Shown here one piece after another: positions 35,270 to 47,686 of a stretch of DNA of 64,000 bases. This DNA comes from Acanthochromis polyacanthus (Eukaryota > Chordata > Actinopteri > Pomacentridae): contig NC_067130.1 in NCBI RefSeq assembly GCF_021347895.1, positions 24,573,817 to 24,637,816 of the forward strand. Direction: 5' to 3'. Position numbers and translations under genes: made by a program. Below the pieces are notes generated by a model. It did no database searches, had not been told where the DNA came from, and saw nothing but the letters and a program-made list of their open reading frames with translations. The stretch's first letter is position 1, and each line of letters begins with the position of its first letter.

Positions 35270-35919
35270 ACACACTTTAAATAATTGTAAACTAGGCGTT
35301 TATTATAAATTGTATAGTTTTCAACTTGTAAATTTACAAAAATCATTCTATTGTTTTGTCACCGCCTGTTCTCAAACTGATGTCCGTTCTGGTCCAGACA
35401 CTGTCGCAAGCGATGGAATAGCATACATCATGAAACAATTCCTTTGGTATTTGCGTGCATTCACGTTCAATGGTTGCTCTCAATTCAGTGACTGTTACAG
35501 GTCTCATTGTGTAGACTTTGTCTTTTAGGTATCCCCATAAAAAGAAGTCTAGTTAATCTTCTTCTTCTTTTCCTTTCGGCTTTTCCCTTCAGGGGTCGCC
35601 ACAGCGAATCAATTGCCTCCATCTAACCCTGTCTTCTGCATTCTCTTCTCTCACACCAACTACCTTCATGTCCTCTTTAACCACATCCATAAACCTCCTC
35701 TTTGGTTTTCCTCTAGGCCTCCTGCCTGGCAGTGGGAAACTCAGCATCCTTCTACCAATATATTCACTCTCTCTCCTCTGGACATGTCCGAACCATCTCA
35801 GTCTGGCCTCTCTGACTTTATCTCCAAAGCCTCTAACATGTGCTGTCCCTCTGATGTATTCATTCCTGATCCTATCCATCCTGGTCACTCCCAAAGAGAA
35901 CCTCAGCATCTTCAGTTCT

Positions 35920-37662
35920 ATAATAAACAATCAAATATTTGGCTGCAAGAGTAAAATATGCATTAATCTCATAAAATGTTAAATTCTTTAAGCAGTCAAA
36001 AGAGCTCCAAATTACCAATCCAAGCCAAAAGTGTTAAGAAGGACAAGTGACCATGACTGAAATCATTCAAGCTAATTAGTATAATGTTGATGGAAGAGGA
36101 TATGGCCTGAACATGTATGACCATGTCTTAAATTGGTTCTTCATCTTTACTGATGCAAGAACAGGTGATTGCAGCAGCAGAATGGTTTGAGAGGTGTTAC
36201 ACACACATTTTAGGTAGCTGTGTACAAATTCTTCCAGTCTCACTGGTCGGACATTCACGCTGCCTGTCAAGCAAAGCTTCGATCAGCGCGCTTTTATCAT
36301 TTTTCTGGATTAGCAGACTGCTAAAGTGAAGAAGAAACGAAGGATTTTCTCAACACGAGACACATTGTAATAGAGCACAATACAAAGGTTTATAAAAAGC
36401 CCATGCTTCCTTATAAAATGGAATGAAGGAATGTGTAAAACTGTGGGAAAACAGTTTGACCACGCAGATGATAAAATGACTCTGACACATTGACAGTGTA
36501 AGAAACATTATTGCACAAGCTTGATTGTTCTTCCATCCATCCCTTTTCTATACACCGCTTAATCCTCATTAGGTTCTGAGGGGGGGGCTGAAGCCTATCC
36601 CGGCCGACTTTGGGTGAAGGCAGGGGACACTCGGGACAGGGCTACACATTAAGGCAAACAATAATACTCACATTAACACCTACAAACAATTTAGAGTTAT
36701 CAATTAACCTCAGCATGTTTCTGGACTGTGGGAGGAAGCCAGAGTACCTGGTGAAAACCCACACATGCACAAGGAGAACATGCAAACTCCATGCAGAAAG
36801 ATCCCAGGCCGAGACGCAAACCAGGGATCTTCTAGCTGTGTGGCAACTAACCACCGGTTACCACCATTGTGCAGCCCTTTGATTGTTCATGTACTACTTA
36901 CTTTCCTTGTACAAAGTGCTGAAAGATAGTGTCCAAAACTAAATTGGGAAACAAAGAAATAAATTTATCATTTAATTCATGAATACCCACGGTGGTCAGA
37001 TTACTGAATCTCTTTAAGCAAAATATGTATCTACTTATTTTTAATCCATCATGCTCATTTATTCATTTCTTTTCTATGTCATTTTTTGGCCCCCGTATGA
37101 AGAGGATGAAATTGGTGAGAAGTTAATCAATATGCAGGTCACTAATTCAGAGGCATGACAGGAAGTCCTCTCCGACAGACACCATTACTAGTATTAATTC
37201 TGTCTGAGGATTGGAAGAGGTCACAGCAGTGTCAATAAGCAGTGTGGTGTGACCTGACCTTTCTGACTGTCTTCATCTTGTTTAAGCCCTGACTCCTCCT
37301 GCACACTTTGCTGGCTTATTTGCAGTGGGGGGTTGGGGACTTAGCCTTATTAAAAGATATATTTACTTTCTAAGTTTGAAGGTTTTCTGGCACACTTGTA
37401 CACTATCAGGGGAAGTGTGGGACAAACTGAATACAAAAATACATGATGAAAGTATGGACTGGTGACCTGTACAGGGTGTCCCCTGTCTTCACCTTGAATC
37501 AGCTGAGATAGACTCCAGCACCCCCACAACCCTACAGAGGATAAAGCGGTGTATAGACAATGGATGGAAGTATGACTAAGGCATCTGTGATAGTTTGGTA
37601 TGTAGCCTATATATTTTAGGCAAGCTAAAACTTCTTTTCCTTTCGGCTTTTCCCTTCAGGGG
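35920..37662 (-). mobile_element. Inserted block: RTE 3' tip plus 1.7 kb of downstream DNA
   Basis: Flanked by a 21-bp direct repeat, AAC(C/T)TCAGCATCTTC... at 35899-35919 and 37663-37683, which is one segment of the RTE frame present twice. On the minus strand the block opens with the last 32 bases of the RTE family (CCCCTGAAGGGAAAAGCC...) and continues with unrelated DNA including two SINEs. The same join, RTE end followed by the same DNA, exists at 62571-64000. This is the expected product of 3' transduction by a 5'-truncated RTE insertion. Confidence 0.8.
36535..36885 (-). repeat. tRNA-like SINE (inside the transduced block)
   Basis: Minus orientation: tRNA-like head near 36885 (GGGCTGCACAATGGTGGTAAC), the middle CTTCCTCCCACAGTCCAGAAAC (36722-36743), and tail GGATTAAGCGGTGTATAGAAAA with GGGATGGATGG (36535-36562). 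A run of 8 G at 36580-36587 corresponds to 23 C in the other copy. A partial second SINE of this family is at 37460-37572 with tail GCGGTGTATAGACAATGGATGG. Confidence 0.75.
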
Positions 37663-37683
37663 AACTTCAGCATCTTCAGTTCT

Positions 37684-40334
37684 GCCTCCTGTCTTTTCCT
37701 CAGGGACACTGTCTCCAGACCAAACAACATGGCTGGTCTCACCACAGTTTTGTAAACCTTTCCTTTCATTTTGGCTGAAACTCTTCAATCACACATCACA
37801 CCTGACACTTTTCTCCAGCCGTTCCAGCCTGCCTGTACACGCTTCTTCACCTCTTTTCCACACTCTCCATTGCTCTGAACTGTTGACCCTAAGTACTTAA
37901 AATCCTCCACCTTCTTGATGTTTTCTCCCTGTAACCTCACTCTTCCACTTGGGTCCCTCTCATTCACACACAGATACTCCGTCTTGCTGTGGCTAACCTT
38001 CATTCCTCTCCTTTCCAGGGCAAACCTCCACGCCTCTAGCTTCTCTTCCACCTGTTCCCTGCTCTCACTACAGATCACTATGTCATCTGCAAACATCATA
38101 ATCCATGAAGACTCCTGTCTAACCCCGTCTGTCATCCTGTCCATCACCATATCAAACAAGAAGGGGCTCAGAGCTGGTCCCTGATGTAGTCCCACCTCCA
38201 CCTTGAACTTCTCTGTCACACCTACAGCACACCTCACCACCGTCTTACAGTCCTCATACATGTCCTGCACCACTCTAACATACTTCTCTGCCACTCCAGA
38301 CTTCCTCATACAAAACCACAGTTCCTCTCTGGGCACCCTGTCATAAGCTTTCTCCAGATCTACAAAGACACAATGCAGCTCCTTCTGACCTTCTCTGTAC
38401 TTCCCCATCAACATCCTCAAAGCAAATATTGCATCTGTTGTACTCTTTCTTGGCATGAAACCATACTGCTACTCACAGATGTTCACCTCTGCCCTTAGTC
38501 TAGCTTCAACTACTCTTTCCCATAGCTTCATCATGTGGCTCATCAGCTTTATTCCTCTGTAGTTGCCACAACTCTGCACATCTCCCTTGTTTCTTAAAGA
38601 TGGGCACCAGCACACTTATCCTCCATTCCTCGGGCATCTTCTCACTATCTAAGATCCTGTTGAACAACCCAGTCAGAAAATCTACTGCTACCTCTCCGAG
38701 ACACTTCCATACCTCCACAGGTATATCATCAGGACCAAGTGCCTTTCCACTCTTCATCCTCTTCAATGCCCTCCTCACTTCATCCTTACTAATCTTTCCT
38801 ACTTCCTGGTCCACAACAGTCACCTCTTCTACTCTTCATTCTCTCTCATTTTCCTCATTCATCAACTCTTCAAAGTACTCTTTCCATCTTCCCATCACAC
38901 TGTTGACACCTGTCAACACACTTCCATCCTCATCCTTTATCACCCGAACCTGCTGCACGTCCTTCCCATCTCTGTCTCTCTGCCTTGCCACCCTGTACAG
39001 ATCAGTCTCTCCCTCCTTACTGTCCAACCTGGCATACAAGTCATCGTAAGCCCCTTGTTTGGCCTTTGCCACCTCTACTTTCACCTTACGTTGCATCTCC
39101 CTGTACTCCTGTCTACTCTCTTCAGTCCTCTCAGTGTCCCACTTCTTAGCTAACCTGTTTCTCTGGATCCACTCCTGCACCTCCTCATTCCACCACCAAG
39201 TCTCCTTATCTCCTTTCCTTCCAGATGACACACCAAGTGCTCTCCGGCCTGTCTCCCTGATCACATTTGCTGTACTTGTCCAGTCATCTGGAAGCACCTC
39301 CTGACCATCCAAAGCCTGTCTCAACTCTTTCCTGAAAGTCATACAACGCTCTTTCTTTATCAGCTTCCACCATTTGATCCTCTGATCTGTCTTTGCCCTC
39401 TTCATCTTCTTCACCACCAGGTTCATCCTACACACCACCATCCTATGCGGTCTGGCTACACTCTCACATACCACTACTTTGCAGTCACTGATCTCCTTCA
39501 GATTACACCATCTACACAAGATGTAGTCTACCTGTGTGCTCCTACCTCCACTCTTATAGGTCATCCTATGTTCCTGCCTCTTCTGGAAGAAAGTATTCAC
39601 TACAGCCATTTCCATCCTTTTTGCAAAGTCAACCACCATCTGTCCTTCTGTGTTCCTCTCCTGGATACCAAACCTGCCCATGACCTCCTCATCATCTCCG
39701 TTTCCTGCATCATGTCCATTAAGTCTGCACCAATGACAACTCTCTCACTTCTAGGGATGCTCTGCATCACTTCATCAAGGTCCAACCAGAATTTCTGCTT
39801 CTCCTCCAGCTCACATCCTACCTGTGGAGCATACCCACTAACAACATTGAACATCACACCTTCGATTTCTTGCTTCAGGCTCATCCCTCGATCTGACACT
39901 CTTTTTACCTCCAGGACATTCCTAACAAACTCCTCCTTCAAGATAACTCCTACTCCATTTCTCTTCCTATCTACACAATGATAGAACAACTTGAACCCTG
40001 CTCCTAAACTTCTAGCTTTACTACCTTTCAACCTGGTCTCCTGGACACACAGTATGTTCACCTTCCTCCTCTGCATCATGTCAACCAGCTCTCTACCTTT
40101 TCCTGTCATAGTTCCAATATTCAAAGTCCCTACTCTCAGTCCTAGACTCTTGGTGTTCCTCTTCTCTCTCTTCCTACGAACACACCTTCCTCCCCTCCTT
40201 CTTCGACCAACAGTCGTCCATTGTCCACCGGCACCCTGTAGGTCGACAGCACCAATGGCGGTCGTTGTTAACCCGGGCCTCGACCGATCCGGTATGGAAG
40301 TCATACATTTGATTTGCATGTTTGATTTGGCCAA
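37684..40334 (-). pseudogene. RTE-like endonuclease and reverse transcriptase, frameshifted
   Basis: Minus-strand pieces in order: endonuclease 40334-39600 (GTLNIGTMTGKGRELVDMM, ILCVQETRLKG, GVGVILKEEF, VVSGYAPQVG), a frameshift at the GAD(F)NG motif near 39715, continuation 39681-38836 (STQVDYILC, WWKLIKKERC, WWWNEEVQEWIQRN), early RT 38823-38506 (MKSGKALGPDDIPVEVWK, LVPIFKKQG), then core RT 38456-37785 (FVDLEKAYDRVPREELWF, HQGPALSPFLFD, MMFADDIVICSES, FKYLGSTVQSNGECGKEV). Its last domain lies across the inserted block at 35919-35589 (LKMLRFSLGVTRMDRIRNEY, RLRWFGHVQRRESEYIGRRM). Not functional. Confidence 0.88.
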
Positions 40335-40792
40335 AGTTTTACGTCGGATGCCCTTCCTGACACAACCCTCTGTATTTATCTGAGCTCAGGACCGGCACAA
40401 TAAGACACTGTCCCCTTGCGGCTACATTAAAAAGAAGTCTATTTTTTTTAAATCACTTTTTTTAATTTTATCTTTTAACAAACAAATAAACAACAACAAC
40501 AAAACATCCCCCTTCCCCTGGCAGAGAGATAAAGAAAGAAAAATACCAAAAATCACATACATGATAACTATAAGTTAAATACTAAAGAAGAAATACATAA
40601 ACAAATTATTGAATAAAACAAAGTGAGATGACAATACTATTTTAAATTACAAACAGACCTTAAAGGTGTTCAGCCATATCACAAAAAGAGAGGGAAAAAA
40701 ACTAAGTGAAAATTAAAAATGAAATAAAATACATAAATAATAATAATAATAAAATTAATTAATTAAAAAACATTTACATTTTTAAATTTTTA

Positions 40793-43700
40793 TCATGCAG
40801 GGCAATGATTTTCCAAGAAGATCATATAGGGACCCCATAAATAGGTAAACTTATTGTCCTTCTTTCTAATAATATATGTGAGTCGTTCCAAGACAAGATT
40901 AGCAGCTAGCTCTTTTATCCACAATCCAACAGAGGGTGAGTCCACACTTTTCCACAAAAGGGAAATTATTTGTCTGGCTTGTAAAAGTCCAAAGTCGATG
41001 AGCAGTGACTGCTGCAAGGTTACAATAAAGTCCTCAGGATACATGCCCAGTACACAAAGTTTAGCACAAAAAGGGACTTCTTTCCCAACTCCAAGTCTTA
41101 TACAATCAACCACCGATTTCCAGAATCATTGTAGTTTTTCACACTCCCAAAAACAGTGAATCAAAGTCCCCTTTTTCACCCTGCATTTCACCCAAAAATC
41201 TGGAATATTGGGGAACATCTGACTAAGCCTACTCGGTGTAAGATGAGTCCGCATAAACCACTTGTACTGTAACAGTTTATATTTTGTGTTAACCGATTGG
41301 GTCTGGGCTTTATAACAAGCGATTTCCCATTCTGCTTCCAGAATGTTTTTGTGTAAATCATGCTTCCAGGCCTCTAATTTTGTAATAGTTGAATCTTTAG
41401 ATGAAGTCAGGAATAAATTATAGAACAGTGACAGTTGGCCCCTACCATGTATATGGGACAGCATCAAATCTTCTATTCTAGAGAGTGAAGGTATAGAGTA
41501 CAAGTGTTTATGCGTACCTATAAAGTGTTTAGGCTGTAAATACTTATAGAAGTGTTTCTTTGGAAGATCAAATTTATTACACAGTTGAGGATAAGTCAAT
41601 AATTTGTCCTCTTCATATAAATCTGAGATTTTTTAACACCTTTATTAAACCAAATTTTAAATCCGCCATCAGCTCTCCCAGGTATGAACAGACTGTTACC
41701 CCATATGGGGGGAAAATCGCGATAGCCCAGGCATATCACCAACATACCAGTGAGCTGAATGCCACACTCTAATTGAGTTCCTAAGAAAGGGATTATTTGT
41801 TTGCTTAATTAATTTTTTAAAAAGTTTTAGAGTACAAATAAAGATTAAGAGAAAATCCAGATACTGACGCTTGCTCTATATTCACCCAAGTGGGAGAAGT
41901 CGTCTCAGAAAAATAGTACATTGTTGATCGTAATTGGGCGGCCCAATAATACCATTTAAGATTTGGGAGCTGAAGCCCACCTCTCTCATATGGTAAATAC
42001 ATAAGTCTCAGTCGAAGTCTAGCCTTTTTATTATGCCAAATGAATTTGTTTAATAACTCATTAATATTATGAAAGAAGTTTTCTGGTAAAGGAAGGGGAA
42101 GAGATTGAAAAAGATATAAAAATTTTGGCAAGATAAGCATTTTAATTATGTTTATATGACCTATCATGGAAATAGGCATTAATGTCCATCTATTTAGCAT
42201 CTCCCTCACTCTGTCCATCAGGGGGTCATAGTTTGAAGAAATCATAAGTTTTACATCAGGGCTGATTCTGACTCCCAAATACATAAAGCCCTCTTTAGAA
42301 AGTGAAAATGGTGTATCAATGGTGAGTTGCAATCTTTCTTTTTCATTTAATAACATTAAAGCTGACTTTGTGGTGTTTATTTTGTATCCAGAAATATTTC
42401 CAAAGATCTTAATTACATTTTCCAACTGAAGAATACTTTCTTTTAAATTTGTCAAAAATATTATTACATCATCTGCATACAACGATAAACAATGTTCTTC
42501 ACCACCAATAGTTACCCCTGTAATATCATTATTAGCGCTTATGGCCATAGCCAAGGGTTCTATAGCTAAAACAACTAGTAAGGGTGAAAGTGGACACCCC
42601 TGCCTAGTTGACCGTTGAAGAATAAATGGCTTAGAAACATTGTTGTTAGTCAACATTTGAGCAGATGGACCAGTATACAAAAGTTTAATCCATTTCAGGA
42701 GGTTCACACCAAATCCAAAATGATTGAGCACATTAAAAAGATATCCCCACTCAATCCTATCAAAAGCTTGACGTGCATCTAAAGAAAGCACGGCCGTATC
42801 TTTACAATTACATTTTTCATGCAGTATATTCAAAACACGAATATTATGGAATCCCTGTCTATTTTTAACAAAACCATTTTGATCATTAGCAACAAGTTGT
42901 GGGAGATAGGTTTCCAACCTTCTGGCCAAAACTTTGCACAATATTTTTGTATCACATCCCATCAAACTGATAGGTCTAAAGGAAGAGCAATCATTTGGGG
43001 GGTTTATTAGGTTTATGAATTAAAGTTATCAATGCTAGCCTTAGCGAGAGAGGAAATATTCCTTTAGTGAAGGATTCTTCATACATGGCCCAGAGTGGCA
43101 CTAAGAGTTTTCCAGAGAACGATTTGTAAAATTCTATAGGAAAACCGTCAGGTCCTGGTGCTTTTCCACTCTGCATATTTCAAATGGCTTCTGCTAGTTC
43201 CTCTAACGTTGGACAACAGTCAAATTCCCGCTGCTCACTTTCTGAAAGAGTCTGGAATTTTAACTGATCTAAAAGAGTTTTGACTTTTTACATCATCTGT
43301 ACATTCTGACGCGTACAGAGCCTCATAAAAATCTCTGAAGCAGTTATTGATCTTTACTGGATCTGAGGTCAGGCCTTCTGCAGGTGTTAGAATACTATTA
43401 ATTGCTCTGTCAGACTGTCTTTTCTTAATTCGCCAGGCCAGGAGGTTACCACATTTTTCACCTTGATCATAATATGACTGTTTAAGCCACATTAAACTCT
43501 TTGCAACTTTATCCATTGATAACTTATTATACTGAGCTCTCTTTATATGAAGATTCTTTACTTTCAATTGATTATAGTCATTGTATAGTTCTTGTTCTAG
43601 CAGCCTAAATTCATTTTCCAGTGTTTCTAATTCTAGGTACTGTTGCTTCTTTTTATAATTTTTAAAACTAATAATTACTCCCCTAATATATGCCTTAAAT

Positions 43701-44565
43701 GCCTCCCACCTCACACGGCTATTGGTCTGATCCAAATTCATTTCAAAATATAAATCAATATGCTCCTCAACAAGTTTTGTAAATTCTGAGTCCTGTAAAA
43801 GCTCAACAGGGAAACTCCATCTCCTTGTGTTACTAATAACTACATCTATATGCAAGTCCAAAGATACAGCCGCATGGTCACTGATGACAATGCTGTCGTA
43901 CCAGCATTTTTTAATTTTAGGTAAAAGTTCGGAGAAAACCAAATAATAATCAATATGAGAATGAGAGCCATATGTACTTGAATAACATGAATACTTAATT
44001 TTATCTGGGTGTAATTTCCTCCAAATTTCAACTAAATTCAAATCTTTACACGACTGAAGCAAGATTTTCCTTGTCTGAGCGTGAGTGGAGTCGGCCTTGA
44101 AGGAGCGGTATTTTTCTGGCACTCAAGTACAATTAAAATCACCCCCAATAATAAATGCACCAGGGAGAGTGGACAGAATGAGGAAAAGTTCTTGGAAAAA
44201 TATTGAATTATCGTTATTTGGCCCATAAATACAAACCAAATTAACCTTAAATGAATCTATATTACCCTGCACAACCACATATCTCCCAAATTGATCATGG
44301 ATCACCTCGATAATATGAAACATTATGGATTTGTGAATAAGTATAAGCACTCCTCTTGCATGGTTATTGGATGAAGCACATACAACCTGACCTGGCCACT
44401 TTCTCTGTACTCTGTCAATTTCAAAATCCCTCAAATGTGTTTCTTGTAAAAAAAATTATATGGGACTTCAGTAGTTTTATTCGATCTAAATCTTGCCTGA
44501 TTTTTGCTATTTCTCTCAACCCCCTTACATTCCAGCTAGTAATTTTTACCTGAGACATTTTCATA
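40793..44565 (-). pseudogene. L1 ORF2 (endonuclease + RT), several frameshifts
   Basis: On the minus strand: endonuclease begins KITSWNVRGLREIAKIRQDL (44560), shifts frame at a T-run near 44450, continues VCIYGPNNDNSIFF and FIIGGDFNCT, has an in-frame TGA at 44120-44122, then YSSTYGSHSHIDYYLV and SVISDHAA-like VISDHAAVSLDL. RT: GKAPGPDGFPIEFYKSF (43176-42991), frameshift at a C-run, then LSLDARQAFDRIEW, QGCPLSPLL and the active site SLYADDVIIF (about 42480). Connection and C-terminal knuckle (CRVKKGTLIHCFWECEKL, 41180-41126) follow, with another frame change to 41113-40793. Inactive but fairly young. Confidence 0.88.
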
Positions 44566-44727
44566 TTAAGATCCAGATTGGAAGTGGTCCTGTTCAACAT
44601 TACAGTAATATCTCTATAAGTAAATAAAGACATTGCTTTTAAATTCCCTGCAAACATGATGTATAAAGAAAAGAAAAAGAAAACACAAGGAGGGAAAGAA
44701 AGAGAAAGAAAGAAAAGAACCCCCCCC

Positions 44728-44768
44728 CCACCACCACCACCACCACCACCACCACCACCACCACCACC
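44728..44768 (+). repeat. (CCA)n microsatellite
   Basis: Run of C followed by about 13 CCA units, inside the L1 5' region. Tryptophan- and valine-rich frames over it are artefacts. Confidence 0.93.
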
Positions 44769-45154
44769 CTGAACACTCCCCCAACTGAAGTGTTATGAAC
44801 ATAAACTTTCTTGCCCATATTTCCCAAAGTGCAAAAATGTGGCTGGGGTACACTGATCCACACTTAGATGAGGAGCAGCTAGTCTACGTGAACCAACTTA
44901 TTGTGAGATTTCAAGCTCATCACCAGCCACGCACATCAATCAAATCACAGCTTATTCTCCACGAACATTCGGTACAACAAAAATTCCGGTTTATAATTTG
45001 TATAAAATAGCCAAAAGATGCATTAGGTCTGGGATTACACAAAAATCTATCTAAATGAAGGTAAATTAAAATAAAATAAGTATATATATATTTTAAATCA
45101 TAATAAAGTCTAATATATATATATATATATATAAATGGTTGTATTCATATAGCG

Positions 45155-47686
45155 CAGCGATACTCAACCCGCGGCTCGCGAGCTTCATGCGGCTCCTTTA
45201 AGACTAGTTGTGGCTCTTTTAAGTTCCACTTAAAAACAAAATCAAACAAAATCTTTAAAAAACGAAAAACAAAAACATTGTCAGCAGAATTCATCAACAT
45301 TTCATTATCACTCACAAGTCACACATCAGTCATCACACACATCAGTCTATTAAGCCGCCCCCCAATACCTCTGAGCAACCAATCACAAATTATTTCAGGT
45401 TTCGCACTCTGATTGCAGGTTGCGCGAGATAATGCTCCATCACACTGGGAAAACTAGCTTACAGCACTAGGCCTATGCAAAAATGGCAAAGGAATATAAG
45501 AAACGAAAATATGAAGAGGAATATCGAACATTTAAAGAGGACTGGGAACTTGAGTTTTTCTTCGTCTCCACTGGTTTGGGAAAATGCATCTGCCTGCTTT
45601 GTGACAATGTCATTTCACAATTTAAAAGGTCCAATTTGCAGCGCCATCACGACACAAAACACCCGAAGTTCAGTACCAACTTTCCAAAAGGTGGAGAGCT
45701 GAGGGCGGAAAAGCTGGCGAGATTCAAACAGAACCGAACTGCTCAAAAGAACTTCTTCCACACAAATACGAGTGAAAGAGCGACAGAGGCATCCTACAAA
45801 ATCACACATGAACTGATGAAAAAGATGAAGCCATATACTGATGGAGAAATGGTGAAGGATTGCATAGTGCTAGCTTGTTCAACGTTGTTTCCTGAGAAAA
45901 AAAGACCTGGAACGAGAGGCAAAAAAAATTCAACTGTCGGGTTCTACCGTTGCTAGGAGGGCATCAGACATTTCAGAGAACATTGCACATACTCTTAAGG
46001 ATAAACTGTCATCCGCTGAGTTTGTCAGCCTTGCAATGGACGAAAGCTTGGATATCAATGACACACCACAATTACTCATCTTTATCCGAGCAATCAACAG
46101 TAAGTTTGACATTACAGAAGAACTGCTTGACATGGTTTCACTGGAAAATGGAACAACGGGCATTGAAATAAAAAACGCTGTGCTGGAAACATTAGAAAAG
46201 TTTAACATTGGACCAGAAAAAAATCACAGCATTCACAATAGATGGCGCACCAGCGATGCTTGGTAAGAGCAACGGAGCCGTGGCTTTGCTGAAAGAAACG
46301 CTGAAAAACGGCGGGGTTGCTACTGAGGGTATTTTCTCATACCATTGTATTGTGCATCAACAAGCCTTGTTTACTAAGTTCAAATCTCTGAATGAAGTGA
46401 TGGCAAATGTAATTGAAGTGGTTAATTATATCAGGGCCCGTGCAAGAAACCACTTAAATTTTAAACTGCTGTGTGAGGAGTTTGACACTCACTATGGAGA
46501 TTTGGTATTACACACCAAGATCAGATGGCCGTCTAAAGGACGTATGCTTGCACATTTCATGGACCTGCTTGAACCCCTGAAATTCTTCATTCTCGGCCAA
46601 GGGGAGATTTCCCGATTTTCCTTTTTGGATTATAAAGAGTGGGTGCTGTCCGTTGCGTTCCTGTGTGACATTACACAGCACTTGAACGAACTTAATCTCA
46701 AGATGCAGGGAAGAAACAAGACCGTGTATGAGCTCTACACGGCTGTTAGAGTATTTTCTGACAAACTGGATGTACTCGAACAAAGTGTCCATGGTTCTGA
46801 TTACCGTTTCTTCCCCACCATGCAGAAAGTGATGGCGATGCATGCAGACGCTCTCCTGGCCTGTTGATCACAATTCTGTGACGTGCTAACTGAGCTCAAG
46901 CAAAACTACACATCAAGATTCCACGACTTCAAGGACCATAGCAATATTATGGTCAATGAAATGAAGCAAATAAGCGACCAGCTCGGACTTGTGCAGCTTC
47001 AAATGGAGTTCATGGAGTTAAAGAGGTCAGATGAACTTCAGCGTCAGTTTCAGATTACAGATGTCGTGGACTTTTGGAAACTGGTGGGGCATCTACCAAA
47101 TATCTCCAGACTGGCAAGACGCATCATCTCAATGTTTCCCGTCCACATGAAGCAGCATTCTCTGCGCTCTCAAAAATAAAATGTCGCAACCGAAACAGAT
47201 TGAGTCTGCAGCACACAACAGAGGCCCTTCGGATCGCCGTTTCCAGCGCAGAGCCCGACTTCAAATCACTTGTGCGGCAGAAGGTGTGTCAGAAATCACA
47301 TTGAGTATGAAGTAAGTACATTACTCTTCTGACAACCCCCGCTGTCTATAATCTGCTGTTATATGGACTGTGATTATCAGTAAACATGCTGTCTGTTATC
47401 TGTTGTTATCAGCAATGATGATCAGTAAACATGTCTGTTATCTGCACCTGTTGTTACGGGCAGTGATGATCAGCAATGTGTGTTTTGTGGTTGCAGTGAA
47501 AATAATAAATCACAGTTATGGCACTGTACGTTATGCTTTTCATTCTTTAGTAACATATTACTATTATCCATATTCTCAAATGCATAATGGTTTCAGGGAG
47601 GAAAGGAGTGTTTTTGGATTGTGGCTCTTGCAAAAATAGTTTTTCGTCAATGTGGCTCCCGATTAGGACAAGGTTGAGTACCACTG
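45155..47686 (+). mobile_element. hAT transposon with BED-finger transposase, 2532 bp
   Basis: Terminal repeats CAGCGATACTCAACC and (right end reversed) CAGTGGTACTCAACC differ at two positions. The 8-bp duplication is ATATAGCG at 45147-45154 and ATATAGCA at 47687-47694, one mismatch. Contains one transposase gene (pseudogene below) and, at about 47370-47480, imperfect tandem repeats of TGATGATCAGTAAACATG / CTGTTATCTG in the 3' untranslated part. Confidence 0.9.
45483..47304 (+). pseudogene. hAT transposase (GTF2IRD2/ZBED-like), four breaks
   Basis: Begins at 45483 with MAKEYKKRKYEEEYRTFKED and a BED-type zinc finger CLLCDNVISQFKRSNLQRHH..KH. The RNase H-like core follows in other frames: LAMDESLDINDTPQLLIFIR (46032 onward), then FTIDGAPAMLGKSNGAV, YHCIVHQQAL, KIRWPSKGRMLAHFMDLL, FLCDITQHLNELNLKMQG (46208-46864). 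After a TGA at 46865-46867 it continues DVLTELKQNYTSRFHDF..., then a shift near 47140 leads to the hAT dimerisation region ESAFSALSKIK-like EAAFSALSKIKCRNRNRLS, ending at TGA 47302-47304. Lesions: frameshifts near 45925, 46215 and 47140, and one stop. This is the lineage that gave rise to GTF2IRD2 and ZBED-type host genes. Confidence 0.9.

Larger units (their letters stand above)
35559..40427 (-). mobile_element. RTE-like LINE, full length but broken and invaded
   Basis: Non-LTR retrotransposon with its 3' end (CTTCTTTTCCTTTCGGCTTT on the plus strand) at the left and its 5' end near 40427. The target duplication TAAAAAGAAGTCTAGTTAAT is seen at 35538-35557 and again at 40428-40441 continued at 48138-48143, because an L1 later split the right-hand copy. 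Net length about 3.1 kb after removing the block at 35920-37662. The protein has endonuclease, RT and a C-terminal domain. By motif pattern it is an APE-type, RTE-like family, possibly an Expander relative; the subfamily name is uncertain. Confidence 0.85.

Noticed and set aside
35310..35528. Plus-strand 72-aa frame similar to a minus frame at 48436-48627
   Set aside because: The two resemble each other only because both lie antisense to the mariner transposase C-terminus.
36226..37662. Interpreting the inverted homology with 62571-64000 purely as a segmental duplication
   Set aside because: The left block is flanked by a 21-bp duplication and starts 32 bp from the RTE 3' end, which retrotransposition explains and a plain duplication does not. 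The alternative is not excluded for the right copy.
44614..44863. Tryptophan- and valine-run peptides
   Set aside because: Produced by the (CCA)n microsatellite.
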